A DNA stretch of 64,000 nt, taken from CAVPCZ01 sp963702445 (GTDB lineage Bacteria > Bacteroidota > Ignavibacteria > UBA10030 > UBA6906). The position numbers and the translations under genes are program-made. Below the pieces are notes generated by a model, which worked only from the letters and a program-made list of their open reading frames with translations, was not told the origin of the DNA and ran no database searches. Shown here piece by piece: positions 1 to 7,469 of the stretch (positions within the stretch are counted from its first letter, which is position 1; each line of letters begins with the position of its first letter). The DNA is taken from contig CAVPCZ010000010.1 of NCBI GenBank assembly GCA_963702445.1, positions 186,001 to 250,000 on the forward strand. The letters run 5' to 3'.

Positions 1-247
1 CCCGACCGCCGAGTACTCCCCGCGCGAGGTGAAAAAGTCCATCGTCGGAAACGGGAACGCATCGAAAGAACAGGTCCAGTTCATGATCAAAGCCCTCCTC
101 CGCCTCCACAACGCACCGATGGTGCTGGACGCTTCCGACGCCATCGCCGTGGCCATGTGCCATCTCCACCGGATCCTCACGCCTGCAGCACGCCACGCCG
201 ATTGGAGCGCCTATGTCGCAGCCCATCCCGAACGGGTCCGCCCATGA
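1..247 (+). CDS. ruvC: RuvC crossover junction endodeoxyribonuclease, C-terminal part (5' end outside window)
   Basis: The reading frame is open from base 2 and encodes about 81 residues to the stop at 245-247. It contains the conserved C-terminal RuvC signature: a YSPREVKKSIVGNGNASKEQ stretch followed by a helix and the LDASDAIAVAMCH block, in which the acidic pair of the D-A-x-D motif belongs to the metal-binding active site. RuvC is the Holliday-junction resolvase that cleaves junctions bound by RuvAB. The stop codon overlaps the ruvA start as ATGA, so the genes form a translationally coupled ruvC-ruvA unit. The N-terminal catalytic half lies before the window. Confidence 0.93.
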   Translation, partial: PTAEYSPREVKKSIVGNGNASKEQVQFMIKALLRLHNAPMVLDASDAIAVAMCHLHRILTPAARHADWSAYVAAHPERVRP

Positions 248-849
248 TCGCAACCCTCCGCGGGACACTCATCATGAAGAGCCCCACAGAAATCGTCGTG
301 GATGTCGCGGGGGTCGGGTATGCCGTCTCCATCCCCCTCTCCACGTACGAAACCCTGGGCGCCGTCGACACACACGTCCGCCTCCATACCCACCTCCACG
401 TCCGGGAGGATACGCTTCATCTGTTCGGCTTCGCAACAGAGGAGGAACGCGCCGTATTCCGCCTGCTCATCGCCGTGACAGGCATCGGACCGAAGATGGC
501 GCAGGGAATCCTCTCCGGTATCCCCGTCCCCGACCTGAAACGCCATCTCTCGAGCGGTGATACCGGGGCGCTGACCACCATCCCGGGCATCGGCCGCAAA
601 CTCGCCGAACGCCTTGTCCTTGAACTCCGCGAGAAAATCGGCAAGACCGGGACAGCCGCGGAAACAACCGCCCTGCCATCCGACCCGCAGGGCCGCGTCC
701 GGGCGGAAGCACTTCTCGCCCTCACCTCGCTCGGGTACAACCGGGCCGTCGCTGAAAAGGCCGTCCGCGCGGCCCAGGAGGAATTCCGCGATCAGCTGCC
801 GGCACTCGAGACTCTCCTCAAGGCCGCGCTGCGCCACGCGGGATCATGA
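244..849 (+). CDS. ruvA: Holliday junction branch migration protein RuvA
   Basis: This 201-residue protein has the usual RuvA length. It begins MIATLRGTL, the start of the N-terminal OB-fold domain, followed by the VDVAGVGYAV strand. Two helix-hairpin-helix motifs follow (around LLIAVTGIGPKMAQGILSG and LTTIPGIGRKLAERLVLEL), and a C-terminal three-helix domain with ALLALTSLGYNRAVAEKAV that contacts RuvB. RuvA tetramers clamp the Holliday junction and load RuvB rings. The ATG at 244 was chosen over an upstream in-frame ATG because it begins the conserved protein and overlaps the ruvC stop. Confidence 0.96.
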   Translation: MIATLRGTLIMKSPTEIVVDVAGVGYAVSIPLSTYETLGAVDTHVRLHTHLHVREDTLHLFGFATEEERAVFRLLIAVTGIGPKMAQGILSGIPVPDLKRHLSSGDTGALTTIPGIGRKLAERLVLELREKIGKTGTAAETTALPSDPQGRVRAEALLALTSLGYNRAVAEKAVRAAQEEFRDQLPALETLLKAALRHAGS

Positions 850-951
850 CTCGTGGTGAACCCTGCTGCCTGTGAAGCCTGTGCCCGCCGCCGTGTTGCA
901 TTTCTCTGAGCGGGAGTGTACCTTAAGAGATACGCCGCCCCCCGTCAGGCC

Positions 952-2010
952 ATGCCACAACTCACTGTGAAGCGGAAAACCGACCATACGAGCCCCGAAC
1001 GCCTGGAGAACGATCAGGAACTGGACCAGACGCTCCGGCCCCTGAGCTTTGTGGATTTCCACGGTCAGAAGAAGATTGTGGACAACCTGAAGGTCTTTAT
1101 CACTGCCGCACGCCAGCGCAACGAGCCGCTCGACCACGTCCTCCTGACAGGCCCGCCCGGCCTGGGCAAAACAACACTCGCCCATATCATTGCCCATGAG
1201 ATGGGTGCGGGCATCAAAACCACATCGGGCCCGGTGCTGGATAAACCCGGCGACCTGGCGGGGCTGCTGACAAACCTGCACGAGGGTGATGTCCTGTTTA
1301 TCGATGAAATCCATCGCCTGAATCCGGTCGTGGAAGAATACCTCTACTCCGCAATGGAGGATTTTCGCCTGGATATCATGATCGACTCGGGCCCGAATGC
1401 CAGGAGCATCCAGCTTTCGCTGCCCCGCTACACCCTCATCGGCGCCACGACCCGCGCCGGACTCCTGACATCCCCCTTGCGTGCGCGGTTTGGCGTCACC
1501 AACAGGCTGGACTACTACACCAGTGATATGCTCTTCACGATACTGCTGCGCTCGGCGCGCATTCTCTCGGTGCGCATCGACGATGAAGGGGCCGGCGAAA
1601 TCGCACGGCGCGCCCGAGGCACACCCAGAATCGCCAACCGCCTTCTGCGCCGCTGCCGCGACTTCGCGCAGGCGGATCCCGTGCTCGCCCACCACGGCGG
1701 GGTGATCTCCCACGCGGTGGCCGATCATGCACTGCGTGCGCTGGAGGTGGACGGACATGGACTTGACGAAATGGACAAGCGGATCCTCCTCTGTATCATG
1801 GAGAAGTACGCCGGGGGCCCGGTCGGCATCAATACGCTCGCCGTGGCCGTGGGGGAAGAATCCGGCACCATCGAGGAAGTCTACGAACCCTACCTGATCC
1901 AGGAAGGGTTTCTGAAACGTACACCCCGTGGCCGGGAGGCAACGGCTCTTGCATACGCCCATTTCGGCCTCCGGCGTCCCGGTGCAGGCCAGGGCCCGCT
2001 CTTCTCCTGA
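952..2010 (+). CDS. ruvB: Holliday junction branch migration helicase RuvB
   Basis: A 352-residue AAA+ ATPase and motor of RuvAB branch migration. Visible motifs are the N-terminal LRPLSFVDFHGQKKIVDNL box, Walker A GPPGLGKTT, Walker B LFIDEIHRL, the sensor-1 region LIGATTRAGLLTSPLRARFG, and a C-terminal winged-helix domain ending near TPRGREATALAYAHFG. The family is usually about 330-350 residues. I prefer ATG 952, but the frame is open upstream and a GTG at 916 would add 12 residues; neither has a strong ribosome-binding site. A roughly 100-base spacer separates it from ruvA, so it may be on the same transcript. Confidence 0.96.
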   Translation: MPQLTVKRKTDHTSPERLENDQELDQTLRPLSFVDFHGQKKIVDNLKVFITAARQRNEPLDHVLLTGPPGLGKTTLAHIIAHEMGAGIKTTSGPVLDKPGDLAGLLTNLHEGDVLFIDEIHRLNPVVEEYLYSAMEDFRLDIMIDSGPNARSIQLSLPRYTLIGATTRAGLLTSPLRARFGVTNRLDYYTSDMLFTILLRSARILSVRIDDEGAGEIARRARGTPRIANRLLRRCRDFAQADPVLAHHGGVISHAVADHALRALEVDGHGLDEMDKRILLCIMEKYAGGPVGINTLAVAVGEESGTIEEVYEPYLIQEGFLKRTPRGREATALAYAHFGLRRPGAGQGPLFS

Positions 2011-2029
2011 GCTCCAACAATTCGGCCGC

Positions 2030-3590
2030 ATGATGGAACAGTCCGACATCACCGATCCCGACCTTCGCTCGATACAGGAAGTGCGCGACGCCCTCCGCCG
2101 CGCCCACGAGGCACAGCGCGAATTCCACGCGGCATCGCAGGACCAGGTGGACCGTATCGCCAGCGCCATGGCAGAAGCCGGCGCCGGGGCGGCGGCGCGA
2201 CTCGGCCGCATGGCGTGCGAGGAAACCGGGTTCGGAAAACCGGAGGACAAGGAAAAGAAGAACCTCTTCGCCACACGCCGCGTCTGGGAATCCATCGCCG
2301 ATCTGAAGACCGTCGGCGTGATCGAAGAAGACCGCCAGCGCCGCGTGCTGAAAATCGCCGAGCCGATGGGCGTGGTGGCGGCCCTCATCCCTTCCACGAA
2401 CCCGACGTCCACCGTGATGTTTAAAAGCATCATCGCGGTGAAGGCCCGGAACAGCATCGTCGCCAGTCCGCACCCGCATGCCGTCCGGTGCACGGTGGAA
2501 GCCATGCAGGTCATCCGCGACGCGGCCGAACGGGCCGGTGCACCCCGCGGACTGATGATCTGCCTGGCCAACCCCACCGCGGAAGGCACGCAGGAGTTGA
2601 TGCGCCACAAACTGACCTCGGTGATTCTGGCGACGGGAAGCAACGCAATGGTGCGCGCCGCCTACAGCTCCGGAAAACCGGCTTACGGGGTGGGAGCGGG
2701 CAACGTCCCGGCATTCATCGAACGCAGTGCGGACGTGGGCAAAGCGGTGGCGGACATCATCTCCGGCAAGCAATTCGACTACGGAACCCTCTGTTCGACG
2801 GAATCGGCACTGATCTGCGATGCGCCTGTGCGTGAACGGGTGATACAGGAATGCCTCCGCCGCGGGGGATACTTCGTGCGCGGCGAAGAGAAGGAACGGC
2901 TCTCCCGCCTCCTCTTTGACGACCGCGGAGCACTGAATGCCGGCATGGTCGGCAAATCACCGGCCTATATCGCCGGGAAAGCCGGCATCGCCGTCCCGCC
3001 ATCCACCACCGTGCTGATCGCCGAGCTGGATGCGGTGGGCAAACAGGTCCCCCTCTCCCGGGAGAAACTCTCGCCCGGTACTCTCATTCTATACCGTCGA
3101 TGGATGGCGCGAGGGATGCGTCCGCTGCATCGAGCTGCTGGAGTTCGGAGGCATCGGCCACACACTGGTGATCCATTCGAGCGACAATGATATCATCATG
3201 AAGTTCGCGTTCGAAAAACCGGCCTTCCGCATCCTGGTCAATACACAGGCCGCTCTCGGAGCAGCCGGCGGTACGAACGGCCTGGATCCCTCGCTGACAC
3301 TCGGACCGGGAACATGGGGGGGCTCGATTGTCTCCGATAATGTCACCGCCCGGCACCTGATGAACATCAAGCGCGTCGCCTTCGAGACCAACCCCATCAA
3401 CCCGCCGGGCGACGTCTCTCCCCCGGCTACCGGCTGGAAAACGGCTCCCGATCATGCAGTTGCGACGGGAACGCGGAGATCTGAAAGCCAGGACTCACAA
3501 AATCAGACGAAATATGGCAACAACCTCTCAGAAAAAGACCTGGACGCCTTAATTGCCCGTTTCCGCGCGGAATTGGGAAAAAATACCTGA
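2030..3590 (+). CDS. Acetaldehyde dehydrogenase (acetylating), EutE/AdhE-N type, one frameshift
   Basis: CoA-acylating aldehyde dehydrogenase, interconverting acetaldehyde plus CoA and acetyl-CoA with NAD(H). It matches the N-terminal half of AdhE throughout: IAEPMGVVAALIPSTNPTST, the SPHPHAV block, AAYSSGKPAYGVGAGNVPAF, the catalytic cysteine in YGTLCSTESA, and SLTLGPGTWGGSIVSDNV. The frame changes at about 3074-3077, where one extra C in a CCC run (KLSP then VLSFYTVDGW) moves the protein to another frame until the stop at 3590; reconstructed length is about 519 residues. The last 60 residues are a non-conserved linker followed by an amphipathic helix (LSEKDLDALIARFRAEL). No iron alcohol dehydrogenase domain follows, so it is monofunctional. 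Start is ATG 2030 or the adjacent ATG 2033. Confidence 0.85.
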
Positions 3591-3804
3591 CGTTTGGGGA
3601 ACCATTTGTCAGAAGAAATGCGTTTATTGGTGCAGATTACCAGCTATCCGTTGCTCCAGATTAGCGGTTGTCCTTATTGCCGGCCTGTAACCTATCTTCG
3701 TTCATTCTTTTCATTCATGGATACTCAGCGGGCAACGGCCGGAGAACTCTAGGGTACATCTTCAACGGTTGCAAAACTTCCACTCACATTCAGGAGTACT
3801 TCAC

Positions 3805-5251
3805 ATGCAAAAGACATCCAGACTGGCAGTTCTGCTTGTGCTGGGGATGCTGGCATCCCTCAGCGCCTTCGGGCAGTTGAGGGATCAGGGATCGAGCGCG
3901 GGCGTGAGCCTGGGCGCAACACTCGGCATGACCGACTTTACAAACGACGATTACCGGTTTCTGGCCAGAGGCTTCTACCGCCATCCCTTCTCCAAAGGCC
4001 TGAAGGGCGAACTGGGATTGGGCATAGGCCAGCTCGGCGGAAGCGACTACAAGACGTCAGATCGTTCCCATCGACTTCCGGTTTGTCTTCATGCCGATCA
4101 ACTCCGAAAGCGTCAACCCCTACCTCTATGCGGGTATCGGCGCCCTCGGGTTCAAAGTCAAGGAACTGCCCCCAAAACCGACATCACCGGTGAAAACCGG
4201 CAATAGCTGGACAGCCTTCGTTCCCGCAGGCGTCGGCGTGCAGTTCAAAGTCGGCGATGGGGTCGCGCTGGAATTGAGCGCCGGGTACAACTACACGCTC
4301 AGCAAAGATGTCAATGCCATCACCGAAACCAAGAACGATGCCTACCTGAGCGGCCAGGCCGGTCTTACGTTCATCGCGGAGAGCCCCAACGCCGATCCCG
4401 ACAAGGACGGTTTGACGAATGCCGAAGAGAAACAGCTCGGAACCAACAAGAAGGTGGCCGACACCGACGGCGACGGCCTCAATGACGGCGATGAGGTCAA
4501 GAAGTACAAGACGAACGCGATGGCGGTGGATAGCGATAACGACGGCCTGAAAGACGGAGAAGAAGTGAACGTCGAGAAGACCGACCCGAACAAGGCGGAT
4601 ACCGACGCCGACGGCCTCATGGATGGTGACGAGCTCATGAAGTCCAAGACCGACGCCCTGAAAGCCGATACCGACGGTGACGGCCTTACGGACGGGGAAG
4701 AAGTGACAAAGGTCAAGACCGACCCGCTGAAGGCCGATACCGACGGCGACGGCATCAAGGACGGCGAAGAAGTGACAAAGTACAAGACCGACCCGCTGAA
4801 GGCCGACACCGACGGCGGCACGGTGAACGACATGACCGAAATCACACGGGGCAGCAATCCTCTGGATCCCTCCGATGATGTTCCCAAAGTCGCCGTCCAG
4901 GTGGCCGTGGGCGCATCCATCGTGATGAAGGGCGTCACCTTTGAATCGGGCAAGGCCGTGCTCACCCCGACCTCCACGGACTCCCTGGAGAGGGCGTATC
5001 TGGTGCTTTCCGAGAATCCGGATGTAACGGTCGAGATTCAGGGATATACCGACAACACCGGCAAGAAAGCCACCAACATGAAGATCTCCCAGGCCCGCGC
5101 TGATGCGGTGCGCACCTGGCTGATCAACAAGGGCATTGCCGCCGACCGGATCACCGCCAAGGGCTTCGGCCCCGAGAATCCGATCGCCCCGAACACCACG
5201 AAGGAAGGCAAAGCGCAGAACCGGCGCATCGAGTTCTTCCGCACCAAGTAA
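3805..5251 (+). CDS. OmpA-family outer membrane protein with TSP3 calcium repeats, one frameshift
   Basis: The start is an ATG preceded by AGGAG at good spacing, followed by a signal peptide (MQKTSRLAVLLVLGMLASLSAFG). Residues up to about 190 resemble an N-terminal beta-barrel. Next come six or seven acidic repeats of about 23 residues with DTDGDGLxDGEEV cores, the thrombospondin type 3 Ca2+-binding pattern. The C-terminal OmpA domain (about 120 residues) has VTFESGKAVLTPTS, GYTDNTGKKATNMKISQARA and NRRIEF, which bind peptidoglycan. One frameshift at about 4054-4058 separates the signal/barrel start from the rest; an extra base is the simplest reading and restores QIVPIDFRFVFMPINSES. The protein should tether the outer membrane to the wall. 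Confidence 0.88.
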
Positions 5252-5268
5252 CGGTATTCTATCGAAAT

Positions 5269-5304
5269 GTGTGCCCTTACGAAACACAGGGCACACTTTT
5301 TTTT
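5269..5304 (+). terminator. Rho-independent terminator after the OmpA gene
   Basis: A perfect 9-bp stem (GTGTGCCCT with AGGGCACAC), a 10-base loop, and eight T residues directly after the 3' arm. It lies 18 bases after the OmpA stop and 28 bases before mscL, so mscL is probably transcribed largely on its own. Confidence 0.9.
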
Positions 5305-5332
5305 GTATCCCCACGAATCAGGAGAATGAACC

Positions 5333-5740
5333 ATGTCCATGATAAAGGAGTTTAAAGCCTTCGCCATGCGGGGCAATGTGGTCGATATGGCGGTCGGTAT
5401 CATCATCGGCGCCGCATTCGGGAAAATCGTGTCGTCGCTTGTCAGCGACGTGATCATGCCCCCCATCGGCATGCTCATGGGCGGCGTGGATTTCAGCAAC
5501 CTCGGTATTACGCTGCGCGCGGCGGGTGAAGCCGGCCCTGCAGTGATCCTCAAATACGGTGTCTTTATCAATACGGTCATCGATTTCGTGATTGTGGCCT
5601 TCGCCATCTTCCTGATGATCCGCGCCATGAACAGCCTCAAGAAAAAGGAAGAAGCCCAGCCCTCTGCCCCGCCCGCACCTTCAAAAGAGGAAGCACTGCT
5701 GGGTGAGATCCGCGACCTGCTGAAAGCGGGAAAACGATAG
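5333..5740 (+). CDS. mscL: Large-conductance mechanosensitive channel MscL
   Basis: A 135-residue inner-membrane channel that opens under membrane tension and releases solutes during hypo-osmotic shock. The N-terminal amphipathic helix (MSMIKEFKAFAMRGNVVDMA) leads into TM1 with the pore-lining VGIIIGAAFGKIVSSLVSDV, then a periplasmic loop, TM2 (NTVIDFVIVAFAIFLMIRAM) and a charged C-terminal bundle ending EEALLGEIRDLLK. Length is typical. AGGAGA at 5320-5325 supports the ATG at 5333. Confidence 0.97.
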   Translation: MSMIKEFKAFAMRGNVVDMAVGIIIGAAFGKIVSSLVSDVIMPPIGMLMGGVDFSNLGITLRAAGEAGPAVILKYGVFINTVIDFVIVAFAIFLMIRAMNSLKKKEEAQPSAPPAPSKEEALLGEIRDLLKAGKR

Positions 5741-5796
5741 ACCGCAGAGAAAGACGTATATCAAGAGAAACACGTACATCAAGAAAGAACCTGATC

Positions 5797-6660
5797 ATGT
5801 TCCGACGTTCCCTCATTTCCGCCCTGGTGGCGGCGCTGTTCACCATCCCGGTCACCGCTGCCGCGCAACAGGACACCGCCAAAGCGCCCGAGTACGGGTG
5901 GAAGCATGCTTCTGTTGCCTCGCTGAACGGCACACAGGTGGCGTTCACGGACTGGGTCCAGGGAGGCGATAATGCCCTCGCCTTCGCGGCCGGCCTCACC
6001 GGAAAATCAATTCTGGACCAGGAGAAGACAAACTGGAGCAACAGCTATAAATTTGCTTTCGGGGAATCACGCCTGGGGGATCAGGGTCTCCGGAAAACCG
6101 ATGACCAGATCGATCTCGAATCGATGCTGACATACAAACTGGACGGCGCACTCAGCCCGTATGCCGCAGCAACGCTCAAAACACAGTTTGCCGAGGGTTT
6201 CAAGTACGACGGCGCGGGCAACGCCACACCGGTCTCCAATTTCTTCGATCCTGCATTCCTCACACAGAGCGCCGGCATGGTCTATCAGCCGATTCCGGAA
6301 CTCAAGACGCGGTTCGGGGCCGCACTCCGGGAGATTCTCACCACCGATTTCCCCGGTTACGCCGACGACCCGAAAACCCTGGAAATCGAAAACACCAGCG
6401 TGCACGGTGGACTCGAATCGGTGACCGAACTGGTCTGGAAGATCGACGACAACATTCTGTTTACCTCAAAACTCGAACTCTTCGCGGCCTTTGATCAAAT
6501 GAATCAGATCATCATGTACAATGACAACATGATCGTCGCAAAGGTAAGCAAGGTCGTTACCACAAGCTTCGGACTCCAGCTCAGAAACGAGCCTGCCATC
6601 AGTCCCCGGACACAGATCAAGCAGACTCTTGCACTGGGACTTGCGTTCACGATCCTCTAA
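5797..6660 (+). CDS. DUF3078 family outer-membrane protein
   Basis: A 287-residue protein with a signal peptide cleaved near VTAAAQ. It has the DUF3078 pattern: an early W-x(n)-QGGDNALAFAAG box, NWSNSYKFAFGESR, KTDDQIDLESMLTYKL, LKTQFAEGF, and a C-terminal strand ending in LGLAFTIL, as expected for an outer-membrane beta-barrel. The family is found mainly in Bacteroidota and relatives and has no established function. The gene sits 56 bases after mscL and is followed by its own terminator. A transport or structural role in the outer membrane is only an inference from the predicted fold. Confidence 0.85.
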   Translation: MFRRSLISALVAALFTIPVTAAAQQDTAKAPEYGWKHASVASLNGTQVAFTDWVQGGDNALAFAAGLTGKSILDQEKTNWSNSYKFAFGESRLGDQGLRKTDDQIDLESMLTYKLDGALSPYAAATLKTQFAEGFKYDGAGNATPVSNFFDPAFLTQSAGMVYQPIPELKTRFGAALREILTTDFPGYADDPKTLEIENTSVHGGLESVTELVWKIDDNILFTSKLELFAAFDQMNQIIMYNDNMIVAKVSKVVTTSFGLQLRNEPAISPRTQIKQTLALGLAFTIL

Positions 6661-6685
6661 GGACGCGCAACCCTCTCGACCGCAG

Positions 6686-6719
6686 GAAGGCCGGCCCGTG
6701 CCGGCCTTCTTGTGTTTTT
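6686..6719 (+). terminator. Rho-independent terminator after the DUF3078 gene
   Basis: A perfect 10-bp GC-rich stem (GAAGGCCGGC pairs with GCCGGCCTTC) with a 4-base loop, followed by TTGTGTTTTT. It starts about 25 bases after the stop of the DUF3078 gene. Confidence 0.88.
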
Positions 6720-6743
6720 CCTCTTCCCTTCCGATCTTGCTCC

Positions 6744-7335
6744 ATGCGCCCGCACCGACTTCCCCGTTCCTTCTACCTCCGCCCGACCCTCCGGGTCGCC
6801 CGGCAGCTCCTCGGTTTGCACTTCGTGCGCCGGAGCGGAGGGAAACGGGTGGCCGGCAGGATCGTCGAGGTGGAGGCGTATCTCGGTGACCTGGACCCGG
6901 CCAGCCATACATTCCGCGGCCGCACCAACCGGAATGCGGTGATGTTCCGGGAGGGCGGACACCTCTACGTTTACTTCACATATGGCATGCACTTCTGCGC
7001 CAACGTGGTGACCGGAAGAGAAGGGGTGGGCCATGCCGTGCTCCTTCGCGCGCTTGAGCCGGTTGAAGGCATACCTCTCATGGCGAGGCGCAGGAAGAGG
7101 TCCGCGGCACTTGTGAGGGAGCTTTGCAGCGGCCCCGCAAAACTCTGCCAGGCGTTCGGGATCACGGGAAGGGAGAACGGTGTAGATCTCTGCGGAAGGG
7201 ATATCTGGATTGAACAGCGGGATCCGCCCACTCAAGAGGGGTCAGATCGGCGCGTCGGCGCGCATAGGCATCTCCCGCGGGAAGGAGTTCGCCTGGCGGT
7301 TCGTGATCCTGGGCAGCCCCTATCTCTCCCGGTGA
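6744..7335 (+). CDS. DNA-3-methyladenine glycosylase (AAG/MPG family), one frameshift
   Basis: A base-excision repair glycosylase removing alkylated purines. Conserved features: an N-terminal LARQLLG-like box (VARQLLGLHFV), GRIVEVEAYLGDLDPASHTFRG with the catalytic glutamate and the S-H motif, NAVMFREGGHLYVYFTYGMHFCANVV, and GPAKLCQAFGI. At 7238-7241 a GGGG run carries one extra G; removing it restores the conserved end (RIGISRGKEFAWRFVILGSP) and a stop at 7333-7335, giving about 196 residues. Without correction the frame runs on to 7403 with unrelated sequence. The gene has little upstream space, starting 25 bases after a terminator. Confidence 0.86.
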
Positions 7336-7348
7336 GGCTGATGATCAT

Positions 7349-7380
7349 GTGGCACCGTGGCACATGTGGCACGGTGCCAC
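7349..7380. repeat. Perfect 11-bp inverted repeat with internal GTGGCAC iterations
   Basis: GTGGCACCGTG at 7349-7359 is the exact reverse complement of CACGGTGCCAC at 7370-7380, with a 10-base spacer that again contains GTGG and CACATGTG. The element lies between the glycosylase stop and the terminator of the convergent subtilase gene. There is no T-tract, so a simple intrinsic terminator is unlikely; a dispersed repeat unit or protein-binding site is possible. Confidence 0.6.
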
Positions 7381-7410
7381 GTGCCCTGAGCCTCAGAGCC
7401 TGACAGCCAC

Positions 7411-7442
7411 AAAAAAGCCCTCATCCCGGCAGGGATGAGGGC
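7411..7442 (-). terminator. Rho-independent terminator of the subtilase gene
   Basis: A perfect 11-bp stem (GCCCTCATCCC with GGGATGAGGGC) with a 4-base loop. On the minus strand the hairpin is followed by six T residues (7416-7411). It lies about 28 bases beyond the subtilase stop codon. Confidence 0.9.
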
Positions 7443-7469
7443 GTATCGCCACAAAAACGGGATGACGGG

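Noticed and set aside
844..2643. Long open frame of 599 codons on the minus strand opposite ruvB and the aldehyde dehydrogenase
   Set aside because: It is antisense to strongly conserved genes, has no recognisable domain and results from the high GC content.
3591..3804. Possible Bacteroidetes-type promoter (TTG / TAnnTT elements) before the OmpA gene
   Set aside because: Spacing between the elements does not match the known -33/-7 consensus.
4390..4840. Regular short repeats considered as a CRISPR or satellite array
   Set aside because: They are in frame, encode TSP3 calcium-binding units and have no conserved spacer-repeat alternation.
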